This document shows, in pieces, positions 17,969 to 27,587 of a stretch of DNA of 64,000 bases (positions are counted from its first letter, which is position 1; each line of letters starts with the position of its first letter). Under the pieces are notes generated by a model. It saw only the letters and a program-made list of their open reading frames with translations. It was not told where the DNA came from and did no database searches. Made by a program: the position numbers and the translations under genes. The stretch is from Xenorhabdus mauleonii (GTDB lineage Bacteria > Pseudomonadota > Gammaproteobacteria > Enterobacterales > Enterobacteriaceae): positions 52,425 through 116,424 of the forward strand of contig NZ_FORG01000014.1 of NCBI RefSeq assembly GCF_900113945.1, written 5' to 3'.

Positions 17969-18253
17969 ATAGCGTCAATAAGGGTCTCAATAAGATTAGT
18001 ATATGTATAATAATAGAACATTAAGGATTTATTTGTTTCTAATTGCAGATTTTTCCTATTGAGAAACTTTAATTTTTTTAATAATCAATAAGTTAAATGT
18101 ATTGAATTATATAAACATGCTTTAACGTGAAAATTAGGGTCATATTAGTTATCTCTCATGCCGTGAGAGCAGGAATGATGTTTATCTCACAGCAGAAAAA
18201 TACAGTCAGAAGATACCGGGATAACGACAACACAGAGAAATGTAATTCATATC

Positions 18254-18493
18254 ATGGAGAGTACACCCTACCTCGGTGAGGGTGATTTCTCACAACATGT
18301 TAATAAAAAAGATCATGTACTAAAAAAAGCGCATGTCAGAAAACAAAACGGCGAATCAAGTGGTAACAATAGACATACCGTAAACAGGAGTGAGCCCCTT
18401 CAGGCCATCCTGTTTTACGTGCAGCTGCCGGAAGAAAATCAAACTATTTTCAAGCTCCGGTTAATTCACCTTGATAGCGCCATAACTTACTGA
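18254..18493 (+). CDS. Hypothetical 79-residue protein, doubtful
   Basis: I do not recognise this frame. The product is hydrophilic at the N-terminus, has no membrane segment or signal peptide, and no good ribosome site precedes the ATG. It ends 22 bp before the XRE gene in the same direction, which is the only argument for it being real. Confidence 0.2.
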   Translation: MESTPYLGEGDFSQHVNKKDHVLKKAHVRKQNGESSGNNRHTVNRSEPLQAILFYVQLPEENQTIFKLRLIHLDSAITY

Positions 18494-18515
18494 TTAAAAA
18501 TATAAAGGATGAGAT

Positions 18516-18818
18516 ATGGAAGAAGCGAACCTGTTAGTCGGAATACGCATTCAGACCAAGAGGAAAGAGCTAGGTATCACAGCTACGGCATTAGCGAAGC
18601 AAATTGGCATTAGCCAACAGCAGCTTTCACGCTATGAAAGAGGGACAAACCGAATTAACTTAACTCACCTTGTTGATATTGCCAAAATATTGAGCACACC
18701 AATTGAATGGTTTTTCCTAGACTGCCAAGAAAGTCCAAATGAGGACAGCACTGTTAATAAACTTACTGACCAATATATTCCTATAGCCGAGACAATTATA
18801 GGAAGAAATGGTTGTTAA
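18516..18818 (+). CDS. XRE-family helix-turn-helix regulator
   Basis: A 100-residue DNA-binding protein. The Cro/C1-type helix-turn-helix spans about residues 10-62, with KRKELGITATALAKQIGISQ and QLSRYERGTNRINL clearly visible. The remaining 35 residues are short and without a known sensor domain. In size and build it resembles the MrpJ-type regulators that sit near fimbrial genes in related bacteria, but no fimbrial gene is nearby. A good ribosome site (AAGGATGAG) precedes the ATG at 18516. Confidence 0.85.
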   Translation: MEEANLLVGIRIQTKRKELGITATALAKQIGISQQQLSRYERGTNRINLTHLVDIAKILSTPIEWFFLDCQESPNEDSTVNKLTDQYIPIAETIIGRNGC

Positions 18819-18966
18819 ATGAAACAGGAGAAAAGGTCAGAAGCTTTTGATTAAATTGATTTTGTTATCAAACTCTAAGGCTTCTGACTCTGTTGGATAA
18901 CATTTCTCTGGTTAATGCTGTCTCAAGGAATAATGCCGTGTGATTCATTTCTATTAATCCATTAAT

Positions 18967-19437
18967 CTACTGATTCCTCTCCATTGCATATGCAATATCC
19001 ATAATAAAACGCTTGATGACCCGTTGTTCTTCATCCGAATAGTTTTCAAGTATTTTCAACCAATTAGATTCAACCTGCTGATGAAGTTTCTCATGGGCTG
19101 AGAAAATCTGCTTTCCTTCTGGCGTCAGGTTAAAATAGATCTCTTTCTGGTTATCAACCAGTTTCAATTTTTCAACCAGTGCACGCTGGAGCAATTTGGC
19201 ACAAATTTTCGAGATGGCCCCTTTAGTCATTTGCATTGTTTGGCTGATAGCCGTGATATTTAATAATCCGGCTTTTCCAATACACTGAATAACATGCAGT
19301 TCAGACAGTGAATAACCATTGAGCCCATACTCACGGAGTTTTTCTTCATCATGCCCTTTTTTCACACTCTCTTTTAGCTGCATCAAGTGGTTAACAGCGG
19401 CAAGGATCTCACGTTGACAAGTTGTCCTGTTAATCAT
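18967..19437 (-). CDS. MarR family transcriptional regulator
   Basis: A 156-residue MarR-type winged-helix repressor. The recognition region includes LNITAISQTMQMTKGAISKI (about residues 55-75) and the wing region VDNQKEIYFNLTPEGKQIF follows. The ATG at 19437 was preferred to the TTG 15 bases upstream because GGGAATA provides a ribosome site in front of it. It is divergent from an MFS efflux gene, the classic arrangement for a drug- or phenolic-responsive repressor that controls its neighbour and itself. Confidence 0.9.
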   Translation of the reverse strand: MINRTTCQREILAAVNHLMQLKESVKKGHDEEKLREYGLNGYSLSELHVIQCIGKAGLLNITAISQTMQMTKGAISKICAKLLQRALVEKLKLVDNQKEIYFNLTPEGKQIFSAHEKLHQQVESNWLKILENYSDEEQRVIKRFIMDIAYAMERNQ

Positions 19438-19625
19438 GACTACTATTCCCAAATCAATATTTCAAGAACAAAGCATTCAAAGCCATATCACCTAAAAGCG
19501 TATGTTTGACAATAAATACTCCGGTTATATTTACTAAGAAACTATTTTTGTTATTTCTGGCATCATAGCAAAAAAGATAAAAAAATATCTTTACAAATCT
19601 GAGCAATCAATTAATCTCCAATTTG

Positions 19626-19639
19626 GTTTCCATGGAAAC
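19626..19639. promoter_or_regulatory. Perfect 14-bp palindrome, candidate MarR operator
   Basis: GTTTCCATGGAAAC ends 15 bases before the MFS start codon at 19655, overlapping the region where a repressor would block transcription or translation. Length and symmetry suit a MarR-type dimer. The assignment to the adjacent regulator is inferred from position. Confidence 0.6.
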
Positions 19640-19654
19640 AAAACAGGGGAAAAA

Positions 19655-20842
19655 ATGAATACTCAGACTTCAACTCGCAATATAAAAACAATCTTCTATC
19701 TGGTGTGCTTCAGTGCTCTTCTTGGCTCTCTAGCCCAAAACATCTACACGCCCGTTATTCCTACCATCAGGGAATTATTCAATACTTCCCTGTCGTTGGT
19801 AAATCTTACCGTATCAGCTTTCACATTTGTTTTAGCTGTTATGCAAATTGTGTATGGCCCATTAGCTGACCGCAAAGGCCGAAAGGCTGTCTTACTGCCA
19901 GCCCTTGTCATTGCCATTATCGGATCTATCGGCTGTGCCATGACTCACGATATTTATTGGCTTATTTTCTTTCGAATCATACAAGCTGTCGGGATTGCGG
20001 CAATTCCTGTCATTGCCGCCACCATTATTGGTGATTTTTACGAAGGACAAAATCGAGCAAAGGCCATCAGTACATATCAAATGCTCTTAACTCTTGCCCC
20101 TGCTTCCGGGCCATTACTGGGTGGTTATTTAGCCGAGCTGAATGGGTATGTGGCGATTTTTCAATTTATTGCCGTTATTGGTGGATTATTGCTTATCGCT
20201 AACTTGTTTTGGTTACCAGAAACCAGACAAGTCCAATCAGCCAATGGCCACACTTCACCCTCGCCGTTCCGCCGGATTTTATCCGAACACACTGCACAAT
20301 CCGTTTTTGCTGTCGGCTTTATGTTGTTCTATAGCTATTTCTGTTTTCTGACTTTTTTACCCATCATCCTGCATGATACCTATAATTTCAGTCCTGCTGA
20401 TATTGGCTGGATGTACATTCCCATGTCATTGGCTATGATTGCCGGCAGTTACTGCTATCGCTTGATTCATCATCGTTTTTCGCAAAAAAATGGATTGATT
20501 ATCAGTAGCCTGCTGAATCTGTTTTTTGTCCTGCTCTTTTCTGTCACCTATCAATTTGGTATTCCCGCCTTAATCATTGTGACTGCTTTGTACGGTTTCA
20601 CTTTGGGGCTGTCGACTCCCACACATTCTACTTTACTGCTGACAAAATTTGCACAGCAACGGGCTACTGTGGTTGGCCTTTATAATTTCATCAGATATAT
20701 CGGCATGGCTGCCGGCCCAATAGTGGGCAGTTTTTTACTATTCAATAATCACTATGAATGGATATTTTTGTTCGCCGCTTCGTTATTTGCGTTGTCGATT
20801 GCTTTTACTGCCATCGTAAGCCGGCAGGATGATAAATCATGA
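19655..20842 (+). CDS. MFS drug efflux transporter, Bcr/CflA-like
   Basis: A 395-residue proton-driven exporter of the 12-span DHA1 class. The family loop is seen as YGPLADRKGRKAVLLPALV near residue 68, and the span 5 signature as LLTLAPASGPLLGGYLAELN near residue 147. It is divergent from the MarR gene and preceded by a palindrome, so induction by a compound sensed by MarR is likely. The substrate is not evident. It ends 32 bp from the convergent livF gene; a GCCTCA/TGAGGC hairpin at 20847-20860 lies between. Confidence 0.88.
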   Translation: MNTQTSTRNIKTIFYLVCFSALLGSLAQNIYTPVIPTIRELFNTSLSLVNLTVSAFTFVLAVMQIVYGPLADRKGRKAVLLPALVIAIIGSIGCAMTHDIYWLIFFRIIQAVGIAAIPVIAATIIGDFYEGQNRAKAISTYQMLLTLAPASGPLLGGYLAELNGYVAIFQFIAVIGGLLLIANLFWLPETRQVQSANGHTSPSPFRRILSEHTAQSVFAVGFMLFYSYFCFLTFLPIILHDTYNFSPADIGWMYIPMSLAMIAGSYCYRLIHHRFSQKNGLIISSLLNLFFVLLFSVTYQFGIPALIIVTALYGFTLGLSTPTHSTLLLTKFAQQRATVVGLYNFIRYIGMAAGPIVGSFLLFNNHYEWIFLFAASLFALSIAFTAIVSRQDDKS

Positions 20843-20874
20843 TGGTGCCTCACCTGAGGCCCTTGATCAAAATA

Positions 20875-21576
20875 TCATCCCCCCAGATAGGCATTTCTGA
20901 CCGCTTCATTGGTCAGCAATGCCTTGCCGGCATCTTCCAAAACAATCCGGCCATTTTCCAATACATAACCCCGATCCGCCAGTTTCAGCGCTTGATTCGC
21001 GTTTTGCTCAACCAAAAATAGGGTCATGCCTTCATCACGCAATTGTTGGATAGTATCAAAAATCTGCATAATGATAATGGGTGCCAACCCAAGGGATGGC
21101 TCGTCCAGCAACAATAGCTGCGGCTGGCTCATCAAGGCCCTGCCGATTGCCAGCATCTGCTGTTCACCGCCCGACATTGTCCCCGCACGTTGGCTGCGTC
21201 GTTCTTGCAGGCGAGGAAAGAGTTCGTAAACGCGGGTAATGCGCTGCTGATATTGTTTTTTATTGGCAAAAAAGCCCCCCATAGCCAGATTTTCTTCTAC
21301 CGTCATACGGGAAAATACCCGCCGGCCTTCTGGCACAATAGCAATGGCTTCGCGCATGATATGCGCAGTTGGCCATTGGGTGATATTTTTGCCACGAAAG
21401 ATAATGCTGCCTTCAGTTGCCCGCGGTTCGCCACACAACGTACTGAGCAAGGTCGTTTTTCCTGCACCATTGGCACCGATCAACGCAACAATTTCTCCTT
21501 GTTGAATATTCAGGCTCACTTGGTGCAACGCCTGTATTTTGCCGTAATGGGCAGAAACTTGATGGAATTCCAGCAT
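20875..21576 (-). CDS. livF: Branched-chain amino acid ABC transporter ATP-binding protein LivF
   Basis: One of the two ATPases that drive the high-affinity leucine/isoleucine/valine importer. The 233 residues show the Walker A loop GANGAGKTTLL (about 34), the signature MSGGEQQMLAIGRALM (about 138) and Walker B LLLLDEPSLGLAP. It is the last gene of the livKHMGF operon and begins one base after the livG stop. Length agrees with the E. coli protein. Confidence 0.95.
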   Translation of the reverse strand: MLEFHQVSAHYGKIQALHQVSLNIQQGEIVALIGANGAGKTTLLSTLCGEPRATEGSIIFRGKNITQWPTAHIMREAIAIVPEGRRVFSRMTVEENLAMGGFFANKKQYQQRITRVYELFPRLQERRSQRAGTMSGGEQQMLAIGRALMSQPQLLLLDEPSLGLAPIIIMQIFDTIQQLRDEGMTLFLVEQNANQALKLADRGYVLENGRIVLEDAGKALLTNEAVRNAYLGG

Positions 21577-21577
21577 A

Positions 21578-22351
21578 TTAATAAGCTTCCCCCAAATAGG
21601 CTTTAATCACGTCCGGATTGTTGCGGATCTCTTCGGGAGTCCCCTGCGCCAATGGCGTACCTTGGTTCACCACATAAATACGGTCTGAAATACCCATCAC
21701 TAATTTCATGTCATGCTCAATCAATAAAACGGAAACCTGATACTGCGCCCTTAATTCAACAATCAAACCATTCAGCTCTTGCGTTTCTTTTGGATTCAGT
21801 CCTGCGGCGGGTTCATCCAGCATCAATATCTCAGGCCGGGTCACCATGCAGCGGGCAATTTCCAAACGACGTTGTTGCCCATAAGCCAAATTTCCAGCTT
21901 GACGATTTGCCAGAGATAAAAGCCCTACCCGCTGTAACCAAGCCACTGCATTATCAATCGCTTCCGCTTCTGCTCTCCGAAATGCAGGTGTTTTCAATAA
22001 GCCGGCGAAAATACTGCTTTTAAGATAACGGTGCTGGGCCACCAGCAGATTTTCAATAACTGTCATGTCGCGGAATAAACGTACGTGCTGGAAAGTCCGG
22101 ATAACTCCCAATCGTGCGATTGCTTGACCAGACAGACCTTCGAGATGTTTTTCCCGTAATTTTATCGTTCCGCTGCTCGGTCGATAAAAACCGGTCAGGC
22201 AGTTAAAGATCGTGGTTTTCCCCGCACCGTTTGGCCCAATCAACGAAACGATTTCACCTTGGCTCAAGGATAATCCAACGTTATACACCGCAAGCAATCC
22301 ACCAAACCGCATGGTCAATCCGGAAACTTGCAATAAAGGTGATGCATTCAT
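21578..22351 (-). CDS. livG: Branched-chain amino acid ABC transporter ATP-binding protein LivG
   Basis: Second ATPase of the Liv importer, 257 residues. Walker A is [12 protein letters not shown] (about 38), the signature is the LivG-type [16 protein letters not shown] (about 153), and Walker B is [15 protein letters not shown]. The start overlaps the end of livM by 4 bp (ATGA), so the two are translationally coupled. Confidence 0.95.
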   Translation of the reverse strand: MNASPLLQVSGLTMRFGGLLAVYNVGLSLSQGEIVSLIGPNGAGKTTIFNCLTGFYRPSSGTIKLREKHLEGLSGQAIARLGVIRTFQHVRLFRDMTVIENLLVAQHRYLKSSIFAGLLKTPAFRRAEAEAIDNAVAWLQRVGLLSLANRQAGNLAYGQQRRLEIARCMVTRPEILMLDEPAAGLNPKETQELNGLIVELRAQYQVSVLLIEHDMKLVMGISDRIYVVNQGTPLAQGTPEEIRNNPDVIKAYLGEAY

Positions 22352-23634
22352 GCTGTATCGCCTCCCTGATTGGTACTCAATTCAACCTGATGGCGTTTCA
22401 TTGGCAATAACCCTTGAGGGCGCCAGACCATCATCAGCACCATTAAAGCCCCAAGCAATAACATGCTGTATTCGTTCAGGTCACGCATCATTTCACGGGA
22501 AACCACCAAAATTATGGCCGACATAATCACCGCAGTTTGTGAACCCATTCCGCCCAATACAACAATTGCCAATACAAATGCCGATTCGACAAAAGTAAAG
22601 GATTCAGGGCTGATAAATCCCTGTCTGGCTGCAAACAATGTGCCGGCTATTCCGGCAAAAGCGGCACTGATGGTAAAAGCAGTAAGTTTGATCCGTGTTG
22701 GACTCAATCCCAACGATCGGCATGCGATTTCATCCTCGCGCAACGCTTCCCAAGCTCTTCCCAAAGGCATGCGCAGCAACCGGTTAATGATAAACAGTGT
22801 TAATGCCACCAGCAGCAAGGTAACCAGATAGAGAAAGATAATCCGGTCACTGGGATCGTATTGCAGGCCAAAAAAGTTATGGAAGGTATCCCAACCTCCT
22901 TCTTTGGTACTGCGATTAAACTCCAGGCCGAACAATGTTGGTTTGGGAATTTGGCTGATGCCATTCGGCCCGCCGGTAATGTCAGTGTTATTCAACAGCA
23001 GGATACGGACAATTTCACCAAATCCTAAAGTGACAATCGCCAGATAATCGCCCCGCAGCCGCAGTACAGGAAAACCGAGCAACAGACCAAACAATGCCGC
23101 GCTCAATCCCGCCAATGGCAGGCTTTGCCAGAAACCAAAACCATAATAGTGATACAGTAGCCCGTAGGTATACGCCCCGATCGCATAAAACCCCGCGTAA
23201 CCTAAAACCAGTAATCCGGATAAACCAACAACGATATTCAGCCCTAAACCGAGCATGATATATATTAAGGTTAATGTGGCGATATCAATGCTGCCCCGCG
23301 AAGCAATAAACGGCCAGACGATGGCCATTACCATGATAATGATCAGTATAATTTGCTGCCTTTTGCCCGGACTTTTACCCAAATCTGGTAATTGAGTCAG
23401 CTTCCAGCCCCGCAAGGGAATTTTTTGCATGGTTTGTCGGATATGCGGGCGGCAAAGCTGAAACAAAAAAACAGCAGCACAGCCCGCCGTGATCCACATC
23501 CAACGCATTTCATCGGCCCTTTGTACGACCAATTTTGTTCCTTCCAGTGATAGTTGTATGCCCATCATTGAAGCGGATAAAACAAACATCATCACTGTCG
23601 CTATGAGGGCATTAATCCAGTTGGCTTTTTTCAT
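22348..23634 (-). CDS. livM: Branched-chain amino acid ABC transporter permease LivM
   Basis: Inner-membrane permease subunit of the Liv importer, 428 residues with about ten hydrophobic segments. The permease signature around the cytoplasmic loop is seen as [20 protein letters not shown], near residue 295. It starts 4 bp inside the livH end and overlaps livG by 4 bp, showing a tightly packed operon. The N-terminal extension before the core permease is typical of LivM. Confidence 0.94.
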   Translation of the reverse strand: MKKANWINALIATVMMFVLSASMMGIQLSLEGTKLVVQRADEMRWMWITAGCAAVFLFQLCRPHIRQTMQKIPLRGWKLTQLPDLGKSPGKRQQIILIIIMVMAIVWPFIASRGSIDIATLTLIYIMLGLGLNIVVGLSGLLVLGYAGFYAIGAYTYGLLYHYYGFGFWQSLPLAGLSAALFGLLLGFPVLRLRGDYLAIVTLGFGEIVRILLLNNTDITGGPNGISQIPKPTLFGLEFNRSTKEGGWDTFHNFFGLQYDPSDRIIFLYLVTLLLVALTLFIINRLLRMPLGRAWEALREDEIACRSLGLSPTRIKLTAFTISAAFAGIAGTLFAARQGFISPESFTFVESAFVLAIVVLGGMGSQTAVIMSAIILVVSREMMRDLNEYSMLLLGALMVLMMVWRPQGLLPMKRHQVELSTNQGGDTA

Positions 23635-24557
23635 ACTTTTTCTACCTCAGGACGACCCAGAATCCCTGTCGGCATCACAAGCAATACGCCTATCAGCAAA
23701 GCGAATGACACAACATCTTTATACTCTGTGCTTAAATAAGCCGAACTAAGTGATTCCGATACGCCGAGGATCAAGCCACCCAGCATGGCTCCGGGAATAC
23801 TGCCAATCCCGCCCAGCACTGCCGCAGTGAACGCTTTCATCCCTGCCATAAACCCGATATAAGGATTAATGACGCCATAAAACTGCCCCAGCAATCCTCC
23901 TGCTATGGCAGCCATGACAGCCCCAATGACAAATGTCATGGAAATGACGCGATCCGTGTTTATGCCCAGCAAACCCGCCATCTTGAGGTCTTCGGCACAT
24001 GCCCGACATGCCCGCCCCATGCGGGAATAACGGATAAACAGAGTCAGTGCCAGCATCGCCACCAACGTCACTATCCAGATAGTGATTTGCATTGCACTGA
24101 CCGTAGCAATAAAGCCGTTGCTTTCTCCCAATGACCATTGCCCTGTCACTAAGCTGGGCAATGCCAGATCACGGGAGCCTTGTGACAGGCTGACGTAATT
24201 TTGCAGAAAAATAGACATGCCGATAGCCGAGATCAACGCGATCAGGCGCTTGGAATTCCGGATGGGACGGTACGCAGCTCGCTCGATGCTCCAACCATAA
24301 GCACTTGCAATAATGATTGAGGCAATAAAAGCGGCGGAAATCAGCAGCCAGCCAACATCAATTCCCATCATCATCAGGGCCGCAATGACGATAAAAGAGA
24401 TATAGCTGCCTATCATATAAACTTCACCGTGAGCAAAGTTGATCATGCCAATAATGCCGTAGACCATCGTATAGCCGATGGCAATCAGGGCGTAGGTGCT
24501 GCCGAGGGTCAATCCGTTCAGCATTTGCTGGATAAAATAAAGAATATGTTCCGACAT
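23631..24557 (-). CDS. livH: Branched-chain amino acid ABC transporter permease LivH
   Basis: The partner permease of LivM, 308 residues, equal to the E. coli length. Recognisable stretches include [20 protein letters not shown] at the start, the loop [19 protein letters not shown] and the end [19 protein letters not shown]. It is separated from livK by a gap of about 217 bp that holds a dispersed repeat, so livHMGF may depend on read-through or on a separate promoter. Confidence 0.95.
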   Translation of the reverse strand: MSEHILYFIQQMLNGLTLGSTYALIAIGYTMVYGIIGMINFAHGEVYMIGSYISFIVIAALMMMGIDVGWLLISAAFIASIIIASAYGWSIERAAYRPIRNSKRLIALISAIGMSIFLQNYVSLSQGSRDLALPSLVTGQWSLGESNGFIATVSAMQITIWIVTLVAMLALTLFIRYSRMGRACRACAEDLKMAGLLGINTDRVISMTFVIGAVMAAIAGGLLGQFYGVINPYIGFMAGMKAFTAAVLGGIGSIPGAMLGGLILGVSESLSSAYLSTEYKDVVSFALLIGVLLVMPTGILGRPEVEKV

Positions 24558-24727
24558 AGGGGGTATCTCTAAAAATAGGTATAACCGCCGTATCTCAAAT
24601 TACCGCTTTGCTGGCTGTACTCCTCCCAAACTCCATTCTTATCAATATCGCTATCTATGTTCCTGAAGGATGAATGGAAGATGTCCGCCTCTCATCGGCA
24701 AACAGCCTGTGGCTCTGGGCAAATTCG

Positions 24728-24771
24728 TTCCCTTGCCATCGCGCTGTATCTTGAAACCCATTGGGTATATA
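24728..24771. repeat. Dispersed repeat copy between livK and livH
   Basis: The block TTCCCTTGCCATCGCGC followed by GTATCTTGAAACCCATTGGG and TATAT matches the right half of the element at 17173-17300. It abuts the livK stop codon. The left half is not clearly preserved, though the gap from about 24640 may be its decayed remainder. Within the operon it could act as an mRNA processing or stabilising site, as REP-type repeats do. Confidence 0.65.
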
Positions 24772-24774
24772 CAA

Positions 24775-25902
24775 TTATTTCGCCACCGTGGATGTGCCAT
24801 CGGCATGCCATTCAAACACACCAAACTCGAATCCTTTCAAATCGCCTTTCTTATCCCAGCTTAGGTTTCCCATTACCGTATCGACGGGACTGGCTTTGAG
24901 ATCTTCCGCCAGTGCAGACGGTTCTTTACTGCCCGTGCGTTTCATGGCGGTACTCAGTGATTGCAAGGCAGCATACGTCGTCCAGACAAACGGGCCGGTC
25001 GGATCTTGTTTTTTTGCTTTAAGGGCATCAACTATTGCCTTGTTTACTGGGAGTTGATCGTAACGTTTTGGCAATGTCACCAGCATGCCTTCAGAGGCCG
25101 AACCCGCGATATTGGACAGTGAAGAGTTACCGACCCCTTCCGGCCCCATAAATTGAATTTTCAAATTGGCTTGTTTTGCCTGACGCAAAATTTGCCCCAT
25201 TTCAGGGTAGTACCCCCCGAAATAAACGAAATCCACGTTTTCTTTTTTCAGTCGGGCAATCAAAGCGGAAAAGTCTTTATCACCTGCGGTTACACCTTCA
25301 AACAGCACGGCAGCAATTCCGGCTTTTTTCAGGTTATCCCGCACAGAACGTGCCAAACCTTCCCCATATTGCTGTTTATCATGAACGATAGCCAAACGTT
25401 GTGGTTTGATCTTGTCAGCAATGTACTTGGCGGCAGTTGGCCCCTGATCAGAATCCAGCCCGGTGGTACGCAAAACTGTTTTATAGCCGCGGGTTGTTAA
25501 ATCAGCATTTGTTGCCGCTGGCGTTATCATGATGACACCCTCATCTTCATAGATATCAGAAGCAGGCTGTGTTGATGAGGAACAGAGATGACCTATCACG
25601 TAGCGTATATTGTCGTTGATCACTTTGTTTGCCACGGCAACGGCTTGTTTCGGATCGCAGGCATCATCATATTCAACGCCCTGCAACATATCGCCATTAA
25701 TCCCCCCTTTTGCATTGATATCAGCAATGGCCTGACGCGCGCCTGTAAATTGCATATCACCATATTGCGCAACAGGCCCGGACATTGCGCCGACAATCGC
25801 GACCTTAATATCTTTCGCCCAGCCAGCCTGACTCATTGCCATTGCAATCAAGCCCGCCAGTATCGTTTTTATGCTTGCTACTTTCATGTTGGATACTTTC
25901 AT
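24775..25902 (-). CDS. livK: Branched-chain amino acid periplasmic binding protein
   Basis: Periplasmic receptor that delivers leucine, isoleucine and valine to LivHM, 375 residues. A signal peptide is visible ([19 protein letters not shown]), followed by the mature start [20 protein letters not shown] and binding-cleft stretches [20 protein letters not shown] and [16 protein letters not shown]. It could equally be called livJ; only one binding protein is present here, where E. coli has two. The ATG at 25902 has a GGGGATAA ribosome site; a second ATG 15 bases later would also leave the signal peptide intact. Confidence 0.93.
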   Translation of the reverse strand: MKVSNMKVASIKTILAGLIAMAMSQAGWAKDIKVAIVGAMSGPVAQYGDMQFTGARQAIADINAKGGINGDMLQGVEYDDACDPKQAVAVANKVINDNIRYVIGHLCSSSTQPASDIYEDEGVIMITPAATNADLTTRGYKTVLRTTGLDSDQGPTAAKYIADKIKPQRLAIVHDKQQYGEGLARSVRDNLKKAGIAAVLFEGVTAGDKDFSALIARLKKENVDFVYFGGYYPEMGQILRQAKQANLKIQFMGPEGVGNSSLSNIAGSASEGMLVTLPKRYDQLPVNKAIVDALKAKKQDPTGPFVWTTYAALQSLSTAMKRTGSKEPSALAEDLKASPVDTVMGNLSWDKKGDLKGFEFGVFEWHADGTSTVAK

Positions 25903-26409
25903 TCTGTTATCCCCGTGTTGTCATTGGATTGTTGTAATTATTTTTGATTTTTTTCATTAGGTTAGATTAATGAACGCAGTCTTTTCCATGTAATATGGGA
26001 ATATCTTTATTTTATTTATAAACCTTTATTTATCATGGCATTAAACAGGAGTTTTATATGGAAAATCAAATCAGAAAGGGAGCGAAAAACATTAGAAACA
26101 GAATAAAATCCGGCCGATTGCGGTTGCTTTTTGAGCAAAAAATGGTGTGATATGCTACTAATTGAGGAGAGGTTTAATTTTAAACTCGGAATATTCACTC
26201 AGACAGAAATATATTATTGATATTTTGGAAAATGAAATATAAATAACTAAACAAAGCAAAATAACTTAATTCATACAGTGCATTATATAATCCAGGTCCA
26301 ATGAATTTCACATTACCAAGCGTCAATGTGATGTTATTGCGCGTGTAAAAGCCTTCCATTTTTAAACAGGCTATTTGTTAAAACATTCCATGTTTTAATT
26401 TTCAAATCA
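25903..26409. other. Gap between liv operon and glycerate kinase
   Basis: About 500 bp, AT-rich. It should contain the livK promoter, which in relatives answers to Lrp. No supportable ORF; a minus-strand frame at 26016-26198 has no recognisable product. Confidence 0.45.
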
Positions 26410-27543
26410 TCAATGGTTCATGGCCCAGACTGCGGCAACATTACGTGCCGTTACCCGCAGGTTATCTGCACCATTGGCAAGGGCATCAGAAAGAGAGCAA
26501 GCTCCCGGTACAATGGAGAATACCGCATCCAGTCCATGTTGATGAACCACGCTGTAATCCCGGCTCATACTTCCAACCAATGCGATGGTAGGTATGGAGA
26601 ATTTTTTAGCGACACGGGCAACGCCGATAGGCGTTTTGCCATAGATGGTCTGGTTGTCGATGCGCCCTTCCCCCGTAATCACTAAATCCGCTCCCTGAAT
26701 AACGTCTTCCAAACTCAAGGTATCGATAACAATTTCAATCCCTGACTGCAATTTTGCTCCCAAGCATCCCAATAAAGAGGCTCCCATTCCTCCCGCTGCA
26801 CCGGCACCTGCTTCATCAAGCACATTTTTGCCGGTCAGTTGTTCGATTTTGGTTCCATAATGGCACAATGCAGAATCCAGAGCTTTAACCATCCCCGGCG
26901 TTGCCCCTTTTTGCGGGCCAAATACTGCGGATGCTCCCAATTCCCCGCATAGTGGGTTATTCACGTCACAGGCGACCGTCAACTCAATTTGGCTAAGGCG
27001 AGGATCAAGACCAGTTAAATCGATGCGTTCCAACCGAGTTAGTGCGGCACCGCCAAATGGCAGGATACGACCATCACCATCCGATAAATTTGCCCCCAAG
27101 GCTTGCATCATGCCCGCACCACCATCGTTGGTCGCGCTTCCCCCGATACCTAAAACCAATTTCTTGGCTCCCTGATCCAGCGCAGCCAGAATCAACTCGC
27201 CCGTTCCATAGCTCGTTGTTATCAAGGGATTGCGTTGTTCAGCAGGCACTAAGTGCAAGCCCGATGCGGCAGCCATTTCAATGACTGCGGTTTTTTCATC
27301 CCCCAGCAAACCGAAAAATGCTTCAACCGGCTGCCCTAAAGGATCAGTAACAGTACATGAAATGCGTTTTCCACCTGTCGCCGCAACCAGTGATTCCACC
27401 GTTCCTTCCCCTCCGTCCGCCATCGGCAATTTGATGTAATTCGCTTGCGGAAAAATCTCCTGAAACCCTTCTTCTATAGCCTGTGCCACTTGCACAGCAC
27501 TCAGGCTTTCCTTAAATGAATCTGGGGCAATCACAATTTTCAT
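26410..27543 (-). CDS. Glycerate kinase (GlxK/GarK type)
   Basis: Phosphorylates glycerate with ATP, feeding it into glycolysis. The 377 residues show the family pattern: MKIVIAPDSFKESLSA at the start, LPMADGGEGTVESLVAATGG near 40, GIGGSATNDGGAGMMQALGA near 132 and VITGEGRIDNQTIYGKTPIG near 285. E. coli enzymes of this type form 2-phosphoglycerate. It lies 44 bp downstream of a GntP-type permease in the same direction, so the two likely form a glycerate (or related sugar acid) uptake and use operon. I cannot tell GlxK from GarK. Confidence 0.92.
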   Translation of the reverse strand: MKIVIAPDSFKESLSAVQVAQAIEEGFQEIFPQANYIKLPMADGGEGTVESLVAATGGKRISCTVTDPLGQPVEAFFGLLGDEKTAVIEMAAASGLHLVPAEQRNPLITTSYGTGELILAALDQGAKKLVLGIGGSATNDGGAGMMQALGANLSDGDGRILPFGGAALTRLERIDLTGLDPRLSQIELTVACDVNNPLCGELGASAVFGPQKGATPGMVKALDSALCHYGTKIEQLTGKNVLDEAGAGAAGGMGASLLGCLGAKLQSGIEIVIDTLSLEDVIQGADLVITGEGRIDNQTIYGKTPIGVARVAKKFSIPTIALVGSMSRDYSVVHQHGLDAVFSIVPGACSLSDALANGADNLRVTARNVAAVWAMNH

Positions 27544-27587
27544 GACGGGTTTCCTTTCTATTCTCTGGTATGTATTTTCTCTGTTCT

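Larger units (their letters stand above)
16984..18253. other. 1.27-kb AT-rich gap holding a repeat element
   Basis: No supportable coding frame. It contains a 128-bp repeat element (17173-17300) and an imperfect inverted repeat (17936-17968). The stretch 17580-18120 is very AT-rich. Its size is large for a bacterial gap and could hide an unannotated small RNA or a decayed gene, but I see no positive evidence for either. Confidence 0.5.

Noticed and set aside
26016-26198. 60-codon minus frame upstream of livK
   Set aside because: AT-rich chance frame in a control region, with no ribosome site or similarity.
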